Source: Brenneria salicis ATCC 15712 = DSM 30166 (GTDB lineage Bacteria > Pseudomonadota > Gammaproteobacteria > Enterobacterales > Enterobacteriaceae). From it: 57,930 nt of DNA. The stretch covers positions 1-57,930 of the forward strand of contig NZ_QNRY01000022.1 of NCBI RefSeq assembly GCF_003315515.1. The letters are read 5' to 3'. Both the position numbers and the translations under genes were made by a program. Numbering within the stretch: position 1 is the stretch's first letter; each line of letters begins with the position of its first letter. The notes beneath the pieces are model-generated. The model saw nothing but the letters and a program-made list of their open reading frames with translations. It was not told where the DNA came from and searched no databases. Below are positions 8,935 to 18,991 of this stretch, piece after piece.

Positions 8935-10425
8935 TTATTTACTTTTTTTAAGGTGCTGCATCAAACGCTTACGCTTGCGTAACTGGTTTGGCGTCAACGT
9001 GTTGCGCTTATCGGCAAAGGGATTCTCGCCTTCTTTGAACTGAATACGGATCGGCGTCCCCATGACATTCAATGTGCGGCGATAGTAATTCATCAGATAG
9101 CGCTTGTACGAGTCAGGCAAATCTTTGACCTGATTACCGTGGATCACCACAATAGGCGGGTTATAGCCGCCCGCATGCGCATATTTCAGTTTTACACGGC
9201 GACCGCGCACCAACGGCGGCTGATGATCATCCGCCGCCATTTGCATAATGCGGGTCAGCATAGAGGTGCCCACACGACGGGTCGCGCAAGTGTAAGCTTC
9301 CAGCACCGATTCGAACAAGTTGCCCACACCGCTGCCGTGCAATGCGGAGATAAAGTGAATACGGGCAAAATCGATGAAGCCAAGGCGCAAATCCAGCATT
9401 TCCTTCACTTCGTCACGTACTTCCTGCGACAGTCCGTCCCACTTGTTGACCACAATCACCAGTGAGCGCCCGCTATTGAGGATAAAGCCCAGCAGAGAGA
9501 GATCCTGATCGGAGATGCCTTCACGCGCGTCAATCACCAACAGAACCACATTGGCATCTTCAATGGCTTGTAGCGTCTTGATCACGGAGAATTTCTCCAC
9601 CGTCTCGGTAACTTTGCCGCGCTTACGCACCCCGGCGGTATCGATCAGTATGTATTCACGCTCATCACGCACCATCGGGATGTATATGCTGTCGCGGGTA
9701 GTGCCAGGCATGTCGTAAACCACCACCCGGTCTTCACCCAGAATCCGGTTAGTCAGGGTGGATTTACCCACGTTAGGCCGCCCGACTATCGCCAGCTTTA
9801 TCGGCAGATCTTCCGGGTTGAAGTCGTCGTCCTCCGCGATCTCGCCTTCAGACGCATTTTCCCCCAGTTGCTCCGCCCAGTAAGCCGCGTTCGCTTCTTC
9901 CTCGGTTAACTCAACCGGCTCCGTCACCTCATCCTGTACAAACGGCAACAAGACCTTCTCAAGCAGCGAGGTCACGCCACGGCCATGAGAGGCGGCAATC
10001 GCATGAATTTCACCCATACCGAGCGAGTAAAAATCCGCCGTCACCGTATCGGGATCAAGCCCATCGGTTTTGTTGGCGACCAAAACCGTGGTCTTTTGAC
10101 GGCTACGCAGATGCTGGGCAATACCTTCATCCGCCGGCATTAATCCGGCGCGGGCATCCACCATAAACAGGACGATATCCGCTTCTTCAATCGCCACCAG
10201 CGATTGACCGGCCATGCGTGTTTCAACGCCGTCCTCCGTACCATCGATACCGCCGGTATCAACGATAATAAATTCATGGCCTTCCACTTCCGCACGGCCA
10301 TACTTGCGGTCACGAGTCAGCCCTGGGAAATCCGCCACCAATGCATCACGAGTGCGTGTTAAGCGGTTAAACAGCGTGGACTTTCCCACATTCGGACGTC
10401 CGACCAGCGCGACGACAGGTATCAT
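8935..10425 (-). CDS. der: Ribosome assembly GTPase Der (EngA)
   Basis: An essential GTPase that helps mature the 50S ribosomal subunit. At 496 residues it carries two tandem G domains: [17 protein letters not shown] with DTGG and NKTDG, then [15 protein letters not shown] with [11 protein letters not shown] and NKWDG. A C-terminal KH-like domain follows from about residue 380, with the basic tail [15 protein letters not shown]. The acidic linker between the G domains ([19 protein letters not shown]) is typical of enterobacteria. It follows bamB, but a strong terminator separates the two, so der probably has its own promoter in 10426-10480. Confidence 0.97.
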   Translation of the reverse strand: MIPVVALVGRPNVGKSTLFNRLTRTRDALVADFPGLTRDRKYGRAEVEGHEFIIVDTGGIDGTEDGVETRMAGQSLVAIEEADIVLFMVDARAGLMPADEGIAQHLRSRQKTTVLVANKTDGLDPDTVTADFYSLGMGEIHAIAASHGRGVTSLLEKVLLPFVQDEVTEPVELTEEEANAAYWAEQLGENASEGEIAEDDDFNPEDLPIKLAIVGRPNVGKSTLTNRILGEDRVVVYDMPGTTRDSIYIPMVRDEREYILIDTAGVRKRGKVTETVEKFSVIKTLQAIEDANVVLLVIDAREGISDQDLSLLGFILNSGRSLVIVVNKWDGLSQEVRDEVKEMLDLRLGFIDFARIHFISALHGSGVGNLFESVLEAYTCATRRVGTSMLTRIMQMAADDHQPPLVRGRRVKLKYAHAGGYNPPIVVIHGNQVKDLPDSYKRYLMNYYRRTLNVMGTPIRIQFKEGENPFADKRNTLTPNQLRKRKRLMQHLKKSK

Positions 10426-10483
10426 TGTTACAACCTCATTACTTATATTTCAATACGTTACAGCGAGAATGCTCGCTAACGAT

Positions 10484-10525
10484 AAAAAGACGAAACGGCC
10501 CCTGATACAGTCAGGAGCCGTTTCG
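10484..10525 (-). terminator. Rho-independent terminator after bamB
   Basis: CGAAACGGCCCCTGA (10491-10505) pairs with TCAGGAGCCGTTTCG (10511-10525) with one mismatch and a 5-base loop. On the minus strand it is followed by TCTTTTT. It lies just past the bamB stop. Confidence 0.85.
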
Positions 10526-10571
10526 GGATCGTCTCCGCCAACGGCAGGGACCCAAACGTGCAGGGCGTTAA

Positions 10572-11753
10572 CTAGCGGGTAAAAGCGTACACTTCTCCAT
10601 TTTTCGCCTGGATAAGCAGCTTGTCGCTGGCAATGACCGGCTTGCTCAGGAAGCCTGAACCATCCACTTTCTGCTGAGCCACAAAACGCCCGTCAGCCGT
10701 ATTCAACCAGTGCAGATAGCCTTCCGTATCCCCCACCACCAGGTAGCCGTCGAACAGCACTGGCGCGGTCAGATTACGGTGCAATAAATCGCTCTGACGC
10801 CACAGATTGACGCCGCCATTGGTATTCAGCGCCACAATACGGTCATTCTGATCAACCAGATAGATGCGGTCGCCATCGACGATGAAATCCTGCACCGAAC
10901 CAAGTTCTCGTTTCCACAGAACCTGACCTGAACGCAAATCCAGCGCCGTCATGTTGCCATTATAACCCAACGCGTAGACCACCTCGCCCACCACAACCGG
11001 CGTGGTGTCAACATCGTTCAGGCGATCGATTTCCGTCGCGCCGCTTGGCTGGGAAATGCGCTGTTGCCAGATAAGCTGGCCCTGATTAATCATCACCGCA
11101 TTCACGCGACCGTTATCCCCACCGACAATCGCCGCGCCGAACGCCGTCGTTGGTGCAGATTCGCCGCGCAGGGAAAGCGTCGGCATATCCAGATTGACGG
11201 TCCATCTAATCGTGCCATCGGCTTCGTCCAATGCCTGCAACATGCCGTTACTGGTGTGGATCAGCACCACGCCGTCGCTGACGACCGGGCGGGAAATGGC
11301 TTCGCCCGCTACAGCGGTCTGCCATACCACCGCGCCATCATCCGCATTCAGCGCATAGACCTGCGCCTGCTCGCTGCCGATATAGACATGGCTGCCGGAA
11401 ACGGACACGCCGCCGGACAACAGCGCGGGTTTATTGCGGGAGAAAAACCCGGTTTTCTCAGACAGATCAACCCGCCAGATTTCTTTGCCGTCATTTAGAT
11501 CCAGCGCTTTGACAGTACCCCGGCGATCGGCGGCAAAGACGCGATTATCCTGCCATGCCGGATGAAGATTGGAGTAAAACTCCCCGATACCGCTGCCGAC
11601 TGAACGGCTCCACACTTTGGTGGGAGTAAATTGATTCTCCACCTTTGGCAGTGGAGACATCGTGACAACATCTTCTTCGCTGTTAAACAGCGAACAACCG
11701 CTCAGCAGGGCAACAGAAACCAGTCCTACTAAAAGTGTTTTACGCAATTGCAT
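10572..11753 (-). CDS. bamB: Outer-membrane assembly lipoprotein BamB
   Basis: A lipoprotein of the BAM complex that inserts beta-barrel proteins in the outer membrane. It has 393 residues. The signal peptide ends in the lipobox LLSGCSLF, with the lipidated cysteine near residue 20. The body is an eight-bladed beta-propeller of PQQ-like repeats, visible as recurring motifs such as VYALNADDGAVVW, MTALDLRSGQVLW and IVALNTNGGVNLW. It lies 10 bp after yfgM in the run hisS-yfgM-bamB, with a strong terminator behind it. Confidence 0.97.
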   Translation of the reverse strand: MQLRKTLLVGLVSVALLSGCSLFNSEEDVVTMSPLPKVENQFTPTKVWSRSVGSGIGEFYSNLHPAWQDNRVFAADRRGTVKALDLNDGKEIWRVDLSEKTGFFSRNKPALLSGGVSVSGSHVYIGSEQAQVYALNADDGAVVWQTAVAGEAISRPVVSDGVVLIHTSNGMLQALDEADGTIRWTVNLDMPTLSLRGESAPTTAFGAAIVGGDNGRVNAVMINQGQLIWQQRISQPSGATEIDRLNDVDTTPVVVGEVVYALGYNGNMTALDLRSGQVLWKRELGSVQDFIVDGDRIYLVDQNDRIVALNTNGGVNLWRQSDLLHRNLTAPVLFDGYLVVGDTEGYLHWLNTADGRFVAQQKVDGSGFLSKPVIASDKLLIQAKNGEVYAFTR

Positions 11754-11763
11754 GGAATTCCTC

Positions 11764-12384
11764 TTAGCTGGACAGATTGTTCAGTTTCATGGTCAGCAAT
11801 GCCTTCAATGCCTGCGGAGGGTTAGCAGACAAACCTTTGTTGTACGCGTCGCGCGCCGCCTGATTATCCCCTTTGCCGACCAGCACATCGCCACGGACAT
11901 CCGCCGCCAGCGCCACCCAGCCATCGAGCTTAATGGCATCCAGCGTTTTCAGCGCCTCGTCCGTTTTCTTCTCTTGCAGTTGGATCCGCGCCAGACGCAG
12001 GTTCACCAGTGCAAGCAAGTCGGCATCTTTGGTCTGGGATTGGGCCAACACCAGATGTTGTTCCGCCTTGGCGAAATCTTTCTGATCGACATAATGACGC
12101 GCCAGTTCCAGTGAAGCCAGTGCGCCATAACTGTTCTTATTCGCGGTGCTGAACTTCTCAGCCGCCGCTACGCCGTCCGTTTTGCCATCGGCCAATTGTT
12201 CGGTGATTTGCTGATATGACGTAGACGCCGCCATTGCGTTGGTGCTCTGGCTATTCTGCCACAAACGCCAGCCAACCAGCGCCCCGACACCGAGCACCAC
12301 GCCCACCACCAGCGCCTTGCCATTTTCCGCGAGGAAACGGCGTAACGCATCAACCTGTTCATTCTCTGTGGTATAGACTTCCAC
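11764..12384 (-). CDS. yfgM: YfgM, Sec-associated membrane TPR protein
   Basis: An inner-membrane protein with one N-terminal transmembrane helix (about residues 23-42, ALVVGVVLGVGALVGW) and a periplasmic TPR-like domain. In E. coli it associates with SecYEG and PpiD and affects envelope protein folding. The chosen start is GTG at 12384, giving VEVYTTENEQVDALRRF. This yields 206 residues, the same as E. coli, and GAGGAG lies about 9 bases upstream. The ATG-started reading from 12462 overlaps hisS and is unsupported. It lies 13 bp after hisS. Confidence 0.93.
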   Translation of the reverse strand: MEVYTTENEQVDALRRFLAENGKALVVGVVLGVGALVGWRLWQNSQSTNAMAASTSYQQITEQLADGKTDGVAAAEKFSTANKNSYGALASLELARHYVDQKDFAKAEQHLVLAQSQTKDADLLALVNLRLARIQLQEKKTDEALKTLDAIKLDGWVALAADVRGDVLVGKGDNQAARDAYNKGLSANPPQALKALLTMKLNNLSS

Positions 12385-12397
12385 GGTGTCTTTCTCC

Positions 12398-13672
12398 TCA
12401 ATCCAGTAACGTTGCCAGACGCGCGGCGACGTCGGTCTGCGCCAGGGTATCCTGCTCGCCATTGCTCAGGTTTTTGACGACAACCTGACCTGCCGCAACT
12501 TCGTTTTCACCTAAAACCAGCGCTACGCGCGCGCCTGATTTGTCGGCTCTGGCGAATTGCTTTTTAAAATTGCCGCCGCCATAGTTGGTCATCAGTTTCA
12601 ATTGCGGCAACGTATCACGCAGCTTTTCAGCCAGTTGCATGGCGGCCGCCTGCGTGCCTGCGCCGGAAGAAACCAGATAGACATCCACGCCCGGATGCGC
12701 CTTAAACTCAGGATTAACCGATTGCACCAGCAGCACCAGACGCTCCAGCCCCATCGCAAACCCCACCGCGGGCGTCGCATGGCCGCCCAACTGCTCAACC
12801 ATGCCATCATATCGTCCGCCGGCGCAAACCGTTCCCTGCGCCCCCAGACTGGTGGTGACCCATTCAAACACGGTACGGTTGTAATAATCCAGACCGCGAA
12901 CCAAACGAGGATTAACGGTATATGGGATGCCCGCCTGCGTTAAAAGTTCACCCAACGCGACAAAGTGAGCGCGAGATTCTTCATCCAGATAATCCGTCAG
13001 AACCGGCGCATCGTTGAGTAACGTCTGCACCTGCGGATTTTTTGAATCCAGCACACGCAACGGATTGGTGTACATGCGACGCAGACAATCTTCGTCCAGC
13101 TTATCTTTATGCTGCTCAAGAAAGGCGATCAGCGCTTCACGGTAAGTCGCTCTGGCTTCCAGCGATCCAATCGAGTTCAGTTCCAGCTTGACGTGCTTGG
13201 CGATGCCTAACACTCGCCACCAGCGAGCGGTAAGCAGAATCAGTTCGGCATCAATATCCGGCCCCTGTAGCCCGAAAACTTCACAACCCAACTGATGAAA
13301 CTGGCGGTAGCGTCCTTTCTGCGGACGTTCGTGGCGGAACATCGGCCCCAGATACCACAAACGCTGTTCCTGATTATAAAGAATACCGTGCTCAATACCG
13401 GCGCGAACGCATGACGCGGTATTCTCAGGACGCAACGTCAGGCTGTCGCCGTTGCGATCCTCGAAGGTATACATTTCTTTTTCAACCACATCGGTCACTT
13501 CACCGATGGCGCGTTTAAACAGCGAAGTTTGCTCAACAATCGGTGTGCGGATTTCATTGTAGCCGTAGCTGCCGAGCACCTGTTTCAGGCTGGTTTCAAT
13601 ACGCTGCCACAATGCCGTTTCGGCTGGCAGGTAATCGTTCATGCCGCGAATGGCTTGAATATTTTTTGCCAC
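12398..13672 (-). CDS. hisS: Histidyl-tRNA synthetase
   Basis: It charges tRNA-His in the cytosol. It is a class II synthetase of 424 residues, the E. coli size. Motif 1 lies in the N-terminal region, motif 2 around [19 protein letters not shown], the histidine-binding motif is [14 protein letters not shown], and motif 3 is [13 protein letters not shown]. The C-terminal anticodon-binding domain starts near residue 330. The start codon is GTG (GTGGCAAAAAAT), as in E. coli. It has its own promoter downstream of ispG. Confidence 0.98.
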   Translation of the reverse strand: MAKNIQAIRGMNDYLPAETALWQRIETSLKQVLGSYGYNEIRTPIVEQTSLFKRAIGEVTDVVEKEMYTFEDRNGDSLTLRPENTASCVRAGIEHGILYNQEQRLWYLGPMFRHERPQKGRYRQFHQLGCEVFGLQGPDIDAELILLTARWWRVLGIAKHVKLELNSIGSLEARATYREALIAFLEQHKDKLDEDCLRRMYTNPLRVLDSKNPQVQTLLNDAPVLTDYLDEESRAHFVALGELLTQAGIPYTVNPRLVRGLDYYNRTVFEWVTTSLGAQGTVCAGGRYDGMVEQLGGHATPAVGFAMGLERLVLLVQSVNPEFKAHPGVDVYLVSSGAGTQAAAMQLAEKLRDTLPQLKLMTNYGGGNFKKQFARADKSGARVALVLGENEVAAGQVVVKNLSNGEQDTLAQTDVAARLATLLD

Positions 13673-13707
13673 GTCAGTTCTCTATGCGTTTTTCAAAAAT
13701 AAACCCG

Positions 13708-13737
13708 ATTATAGGAGGATCGGCAACCTATCTTCAA
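13708..13737 (-). promoter_or_regulatory. hisS promoter overlapping a 10-bp inverted repeat
   Basis: On the minus strand TTGAAG (13732-13737), an 18-base spacer and a perfect TATAAT (13708-13713) precede the hisS start by about 36 bp. The promoter overlaps a perfect inverted repeat: GAGGATCGGC at 13715-13724 against GCCGATCCTC at 13743-13752. That repeat may terminate or process ispG transcripts, although no T-run follows directly. Confidence 0.7.
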
Positions 13738-13809
13738 TGCAGGCCGATCCTCATCAGGTTAGGAATGATAAATTATGCGAGTGATGGCCTATGTCCGCGC
13801 CAACGCCAT

Positions 13810-14931
13810 TTATTTATCGACCAGATTAACGGTGATGCGCTGGCTTTCATCCATCATGGAGGCTTTGGCCCGAATTTTGGCCTCCAGTTGATCAATCATC
13901 TGCTCGTTGTCAAAACGCTCTTTCTGGCGAACGCCATCTTCGTAAAAACCGCTCTTATTATGGCCGCCGGTGACGCCAATGGTGGAAACCAGCGCTTCGC
14001 CCGGCCCGTTGACCACACAGCCGATGATCGACACATCCATCGGCGTGATGATATCTTCCAGTCGCTGCTCCAGCGCATTGACGGTGCCAATCACATCAAA
14101 TTCCTGACGGGAACAGGTTGGACAGGCAATAAAGTTTATACCGCGGGAACGAATACGCAGTGATTTTAGAATATCAAAACCAACTTTCACTTCTTCGATG
14201 GGATCGGCAGCCAGCGAGATACGCAGCGTGTCGCCAATACCTTCCGACAGCAACAAGCCGAGGCCGATAGCGGATTTGACCGCGCCGCTGCGTGCGCCGC
14301 CCGCTTCCGTGATCCCCAGATGCAACGGTTGATCGATACGCGCGGCCAACAGACGATAAGATTCCACCGCCAGAAACACATCCGATGCTTTCACGCTGAC
14401 TTTGAATTGATCAAAGTTGAGGCGATCCAAAATATCAACATGCCGCATCGCGGATTCAAGCAACGCCTGCGGCGTCGGCTCGCCATACTTTTCCTGCAAA
14501 TCCTTTTCCAGCGAACCGCCGTTCACACCGATACGGATCGGCATGTTTTTATCCCGCGCGCAATCAACAACAGAACGGATACGCTCTTCATTGCCGATAT
14601 TACCGGGGTTGATTCGCAGACAGTCAACGCCGTACTCCGCCACCTTCAGGGCGATGCGGTAGTCAAAATGAATATCCGCCACCAGAGGGACATTCACACG
14701 CTGCTTGATCAGTTTGAATGCTTCCGCCGCTTCCATGGTTGGCACGGAGACGCGGACAATATCAACGCCAACACGTTCCAGTGACTTGATTTGGCCAACG
14801 GTCGCTTCAACATCGGTGGTTCGGGTGTTGGTCATGGATTGCACCGCGATCGGCGCGCCATCACCAATAGGCACCTTGCCGACGTAAATCCGTTTTGATT
14901 TGCGACGGGTTATGGGTGCTGCGTTATGCAT
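13810..14931 (-). CDS. ispG: 4-hydroxy-3-methylbut-2-enyl diphosphate synthase
   Basis: A [4Fe-4S] enzyme of the MEP isoprenoid pathway converting MEcPP to HMBPP with flavodoxin as electron donor. It has 373 residues. The N-terminal TIM barrel contains [13 protein letters not shown] and the C-terminal Fe-S domain carries [10 protein letters not shown] and [10 protein letters not shown], supplying the three cluster cysteines. Its need for a [4Fe-4S] cluster is notable because the isc operon in this window is missing most of its genes. It lies 40 bp after rodZ in a pilW-rodZ-ispG run. Confidence 0.97.
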   Translation of the reverse strand: MHNAAPITRRKSKRIYVGKVPIGDGAPIAVQSMTNTRTTDVEATVGQIKSLERVGVDIVRVSVPTMEAAEAFKLIKQRVNVPLVADIHFDYRIALKVAEYGVDCLRINPGNIGNEERIRSVVDCARDKNMPIRIGVNGGSLEKDLQEKYGEPTPQALLESAMRHVDILDRLNFDQFKVSVKASDVFLAVESYRLLAARIDQPLHLGITEAGGARSGAVKSAIGLGLLLSEGIGDTLRISLAADPIEEVKVGFDILKSLRIRSRGINFIACPTCSRQEFDVIGTVNALEQRLEDIITPMDVSIIGCVVNGPGEALVSTIGVTGGHNKSGFYEDGVRQKERFDNEQMIDQLEAKIRAKASMMDESQRITVNLVDK

Positions 14932-14971
14932 TACTTCTTCTCCAACATTGCAACATCACGTAAACGTTACG

Positions 14972-15961
14972 TTATTCCGCGGCCAGTGTAAGGCGAGCTA
15001 CTTGATTGCTTCTCACAAACTGGCTCAAATCGACGGGTTTACCCTGGAATTGGATCTGGACCGCGGCGGGCGCGCCGATCTTGAGTCTATACGGCGCCTG
15101 ACCATTCAGATTCAGTGAGCCGCCATTACGCTGCATACCGCTGAACAGTTTTTTACCGCTGGCGTCAAGCACTTCCAGCCAGCAATCCGCGTTGAAACTC
15201 ATGACCAGCGCATTGTCGCTGGCCGCAGGCGGGGTTGGATTTTCGCTCGAAGCTGTCTCGGTCGCCGGGGCAACCTCGACTGAACTCAACGCGGCGTTAT
15301 TGTTATCCGGCTGCAAGGGTGTGGTCGGTTGCGAGGCAACAGACGGCGATGCGGGCTGAGGGGGGATCATCGCAGGATTAGCAAGCGTCTCAGGCGGCGT
15401 CACCCCCGGCAAGGGCAACTCCACCGGCGTGGAAACGCTCGAATCCGCTGGCGGTTCGCTGTTATCCATCAGCGGCACAGACTGACCTTCGCTCTGCGCC
15501 TGCATTGAACTGGCATGGTCCACCATACTGTTGATTTCCTGCTGCTGCGCCTGATAGTTCTGCCACCACCATGCGCCAGTCAATCCCAGCACCACAATCA
15601 CCACCAGCCAGGTGAACGTCATCAACCAACCGTCACGTTTTTTACGGCTTTTACCCAGAGAGAAACTCTGCATGGGAGCAACATTCGACACCTTCGGCGC
15701 CACATGTTTATCCAGCATCGGCAACAGTTCATCTTCGGGCAAATGAACCAGTTTGGCATAGGAACGGATATATCCGCGTAAAAATGTCGGCGCCAGCCCC
15801 GTTGGCGTATTACCTTCTTCTATCTCGCGAACGGTGGAAAGCTTAAGGCACAAACGCTCAGCAACGCTCTGCTGAGTCAACCCCAGCCGCTCACGCGCCT
15901 GACGTAAACGTTCGCCGGGAATGGTTGATTCTGTATTATCTTGAGTGGCTTCAGTATTCAT
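14972..15961 (-). CDS. rodZ: Cytoskeleton protein RodZ
   Basis: A membrane protein linking MreB filaments to the cell-wall elongation machinery. It has 329 residues. The N-terminal cytoplasmic helix-turn-helix (about residues 15-85) shows [20 protein letters not shown] basic patch (KSRKKRDGW) precedes the single transmembrane helix (about 112-132, [15 protein letters not shown]). The periplasmic part has a proline/serine-rich linker and a C-terminal DUF4115 beta domain. Its ATG overlaps the end of pilW by 11 bp, so the two are translationally coupled. Confidence 0.95.
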   Translation of the reverse strand: MNTEATQDNTESTIPGERLRQARERLGLTQQSVAERLCLKLSTVREIEEGNTPTGLAPTFLRGYIRSYAKLVHLPEDELLPMLDKHVAPKVSNVAPMQSFSLGKSRKKRDGWLMTFTWLVVIVVLGLTGAWWWQNYQAQQQEINSMVDHASSMQAQSEGQSVPLMDNSEPPADSSVSTPVELPLPGVTPPETLANPAMIPPQPASPSVASQPTTPLQPDNNNAALSSVEVAPATETASSENPTPPAASDNALVMSFNADCWLEVLDASGKKLFSGMQRNGGSLNLNGQAPYRLKIGAPAAVQIQFQGKPVDLSQFVRSNQVARLTLAAE

Positions 15962-16712
15962 TAGCTAAGAACTGCTGGTACTGTTTAGATTGTGGAAAAT
16001 TTCGCGCCAGCGATTTGCCATAACGTTCAATATCCTCATCATAGCCAGCTAACGCGGCGAAACGAATCTGTAACCATAAACTCTCGGCGCTGGCCGGAAG
16101 AATATGCTGATAAATGTCCAGGAGCCAGTTGGCTTGCTCATATTTTCCGCTGGAAAACTGTTTATCAGCCTCTGCCAACAGCATAGCACCTTTGGCAGGA
16201 TCATACTTTATAGCCCGGATTAACAATCTGCGCGCTTCATCATTCTGTCCGGCTTTGAAAAAGCAATAGCCCGCGTTTTCCAGCGCATCCGCAACCTGAC
16301 TGTAATCAGGGAGTTGCGCTGCCGCACTAAACTGTTTCTGCGCCGCTACATATTGCCCTAAACTACACAGAAACGCACCGTAATTATTCATCACGCTGCC
16401 GTTTTCAGGCGCCAGCGCAAACGCGCGCTGATAACGCCGCCCGGCAGATTCATTTTCACCGATGCGCTGCTCATAAAGCGCCATGCCCAACTGGGTGCGA
16501 TAATCCCGCGGCGCGGCATCCAGCGCTTTTTCAAGATTCTGACGCGCCGCCTCCAGATTATTGCGCGCCAGATATTCCAGCTCCAGTTGCAAACGGGTCT
16601 GCGCAATCATGGGAGTAACGTTTTCACGGGATGAATGATTACCGCATCCCGCCGACAAAACCGCCATGATTACCACCAGCCAACCGGTTCCTTGCCTTAA
16701 CTTTCGCATCAT
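15951..16712 (-). CDS. pilW: PilW-like TPR lipoprotein
   Basis: This 253-residue lipoprotein has signal peptide [23 protein letters not shown], given here in parts: basic MMRKLRQG, a hydrophobic core, and the lipobox LSAGC. Several TPR repeats follow (for example [20 protein letters not shown]). The family supports type IV pilus secretin assembly in other proteobacteria. No pilus genes are in this window, so the pilus role here is only inferred. The start at 16712 is preferred over the longer reading to 16754 because AAGGA lies 8 bases upstream. It is absent from the E. coli rodZ-rlmN interval but common at this place in related plant-pathogen genera. Confidence 0.85.
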   Translation of the reverse strand: MMRKLRQGTGWLVVIMAVLSAGCGNHSSRENVTPMIAQTRLQLELEYLARNNLEAARQNLEKALDAAPRDYRTQLGMALYEQRIGENESAGRRYQRAFALAPENGSVMNNYGAFLCSLGQYVAAQKQFSAAAQLPDYSQVADALENAGYCFFKAGQNDEARRLLIRAIKYDPAKGAMLLAEADKQFSSGKYEQANWLLDIYQHILPASAESLWLQIRFAALAGYDEDIERYGKSLARNFPQSKQYQQFLANEY

Positions 16713-16823
16713 CCCTGACGTCCTTTTATTAGGGTTCCATCCCGCGCCCATCATCAGTCATCGCCCGACCTGGCCCGCGTCATAAATATTATCGCGCTCA
16801 TTAACGGCCAAGACAATTAGGTA

Positions 16824-18020
16824 TCAGACCGTTTTAACCGCGATAGGTTCACCCGCCATTTTTTTCTTCAGCGTGCGCTTGGTTCTGTCCACCACTTCGC
16901 CGGCAAGCTGACCGCAGGCGGCATCAATATCATCGCCACGGGTTTTGCGCACAATCGTGGTAAAGCCATACTCCATCAGCACCTTGGAGAAGCGATCGAC
17001 ACGGCTATTCGAACTGCGGCCATAGGGCGCGCCCGGGAACGGGTTCCACGGGATCAGGTTAATCTTGCATGGGGTGTCTTTCAGACGTTGTGCTAACTGA
17101 TGGGCATGTTCCGTGCCGTCGTTGATATGATCCAGCATCACGTACTCCACCGTCACGCGTCCCTGATTGGCATTGGATTTCGCCAGATAGCGCCGTACTG
17201 CGCTCAGGAATGTTTCGATGTTGTATTTCTTATTCAGCGGCATGATTTCGTTACGGATTTCATCGTTTGGCGCGTGCAGGGAGATCGCCAGCGCGACGTC
17301 GATCATGTCGCCCAGTTTGTCCAGCGCCGGCACCACCCCGGATGTCGACAGCGTGACGCGACGTTTCGACAGACCAAAACCGAAATCATCCAGCATGATT
17401 TCCATCGCCGGCACCACGTTGGTCAGGTTGAGTAAGGGTTCGCCCATACCCATCATCACCACGTTGGTGATAGGCCGCTGACCGGTGACTTTGAACGCGC
17501 CGATGATTTTGGCCGCCCGCCATACCTGACCGATGATTTCAGATACCCGCAGGTTGCGGTTAAACCCCTGCTGCGCGGTGGAACAGAATTTACACTCCAG
17601 CGCGCAGCCGACCTGGGAAGAGACACACAGCGTGGCGCGATCTTCTTCGGGAATATAGACCGTCTCGACACGCTGACCGCCGACCAAAATCGCCCACTTG
17701 ATGGTGCCGTCAGATGAGCGTTGTTCGTCCACCACTTCGGGCGCACGGATCTCGGCGACTTCCTGTAACTTGCCGCGAAAGGCTTTGTTGATATCCGTCA
17801 TCTGGGTGAAATCATCACAACAATAGTGATAAATCCACTTCATCACCTGATCGGCGCGGAAAGGTTTCTCGCCAAGCGAGGCGAAAAACTCCCGCATTTG
17901 CTGACGGTTAAGATCCAGCAGATTGACTTTTCCCGCACTGGTTTTGGCAGGTTGAGAGGCGACGGCAGACGCCGGTGAAAATTCGGACACGATTTGCTCA
18001 GACACGATTTGTTCAGACAT
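16824..18020 (-). CDS. rlmN: 23S rRNA/tRNA adenine-C2 methyltransferase RlmN
   Basis: A radical-SAM enzyme that methylates A2503 of 23S rRNA and A37 of some tRNAs. It has 398 residues (E. coli 384). The radical-SAM cluster motif is CALECKFC; the mechanistic cysteines lie in ISLHAPND-adjacent segments and in [11 protein letters not shown]. The N-terminal domain matches [14 protein letters not shown]. The protein begins [13 protein letters not shown], a short tandem duplication that accounts for part of the extra length. It is first in a run with pilW and depends on Fe-S supply. Confidence 0.96.
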   Translation of the reverse strand: MSEQIVSEQIVSEFSPASAVASQPAKTSAGKVNLLDLNRQQMREFFASLGEKPFRADQVMKWIYHYCCDDFTQMTDINKAFRGKLQEVAEIRAPEVVDEQRSSDGTIKWAILVGGQRVETVYIPEEDRATLCVSSQVGCALECKFCSTAQQGFNRNLRVSEIIGQVWRAAKIIGAFKVTGQRPITNVVMMGMGEPLLNLTNVVPAMEIMLDDFGFGLSKRRVTLSTSGVVPALDKLGDMIDVALAISLHAPNDEIRNEIMPLNKKYNIETFLSAVRRYLAKSNANQGRVTVEYVMLDHINDGTEHAHQLAQRLKDTPCKINLIPWNPFPGAPYGRSSNSRVDRFSKVLMEYGFTTIVRKTRGDDIDAACGQLAGEVVDRTKRTLKKKMAGEPIAVKTV

Positions 18021-18070
18021 AGGAACCCAGGCCTCGTTATTACACGTTATGGCGCTAAAGAAGGATGATA

Positions 18071-18108
18071 AAGAAACGCCCCGGACAAGCGCAAGCTCAT
18101 CCGGGGCG
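18071..18108 (-). terminator. Terminator after ndk
   Basis: CGCCCCGGA (18077-18085) pairs with TCCGGGGCG (18100-18108), and on the minus strand TTTCTTT follows. It separates ndk from rlmN. Confidence 0.75.
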
Positions 18109-18203
18109 CGGCATTGTACAAAGTTTAAAACAGGGAAGCCACCATCGCCGCACTTTTTATGCGCCGAACATCAAACCAACACCCGGCGGCCCCGCGCCGG
18201 CGC

Positions 18204-18635
18204 TTACCGGTTACGCGGACAAATTTCATCGGTGCTGAAGAAATAGGCGATTTCACGTTGAGCGGATTCAAGGGAATCAGAACCATGCACGGCGTTTTCA
18301 GTGAAACTGTCGGCATAATCGGCGCGCAGCGTACCGGCCAGCGCGTTCGCCGGGTTGGTCGCGCCCATGATGTCACGGTTGCGCTGCACCGCATTTTCAC
18401 CTTCCAGTACCTGAACCATAATCGGGCCGGAAATCATGAACTCAACCAGGCCGTCAAAAAACGGTTTTCCCTGATGCTCAGCATAAAAGCCTTCAGCCTG
18501 CTCACGGGTCAGTTGCAGCATTTTGGCGGCGATAATTTTAAAACCCGCGCTTTCAAAGCGTGCATAAATGGCCCCAATCGCATTCTTGGCGACAGCATTG
18601 GGTTTTACGATGGAAAAGGTACGTTCTACCGTCAT
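18204..18635 (-). CDS. ndk: Nucleoside diphosphate kinase
   Basis: It transfers the gamma phosphate between nucleoside di- and triphosphates, balancing cytosolic NTP and dNTP pools. It has 143 residues. The active-site histidine lies in [20 protein letters not shown], and the N-terminal [12 protein letters not shown] strand is typical. It is monocistronic with its own terminator. The left neighbour rlmN matches E. coli order. To the right, pbpC and yfhM of E. coli are absent and a sugar operon is present instead. Confidence 0.97.
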   Translation of the reverse strand: MTVERTFSIVKPNAVAKNAIGAIYARFESAGFKIIAAKMLQLTREQAEGFYAEHQGKPFFDGLVEFMISGPIMVQVLEGENAVQRNRDIMGATNPANALAGTLRADYADSFTENAVHGSDSLESAQREIAYFFSTDEICPRNR

Positions 18636-18830
18636 ATTGACCTCATTAAATTACTATCAGATAGCAGCCGGATTGGAGAAATAATAACCCCAGCCAGTGA
18701 AAGTAGCGCAGATTATAGGGGCAGCAAGCGCTGTTGCCTATCGGCGGAATAACATTTTGTTAAAAAACATTAGCTTTTGCCCTACTTCACTATCGATATT
18801 GCTGACGTCCGGTGCGGTTTCAATCGGGAA

Positions 18831-18888
18831 CATCACATGATGTAACAAATCATCGGCGATCATAATTCTGAACGTTACTTGTAACATT
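18831..18888. promoter_or_regulatory. Candidate operators upstream of alpha-glucoside PTS gene
   Basis: Two palindromes lie in the 356-bp gap between ndk and the PTS gene: ACATCACATGATGT (18831-18844, perfect) and AACGTTACTTGTAACATT (18871-18888, arms match 7 of 8). The second lies about 105 bp before the PTS start. They are plausible sites for the RpiR-type regulator encoded at the end of the cluster. The rest of the gap holds AT-rich sequence without a recognised promoter or gene. Confidence 0.4.
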
Positions 18889-18991
18889 ATGGGTTATTTG
18901 TTTTTAAAACAATAAGATAACTGGATATTTCACTTCATTCGCTGCTAGCCTTGCGCTGTACCCCTAATAATGGCCACCAAGAGGGCTGATA

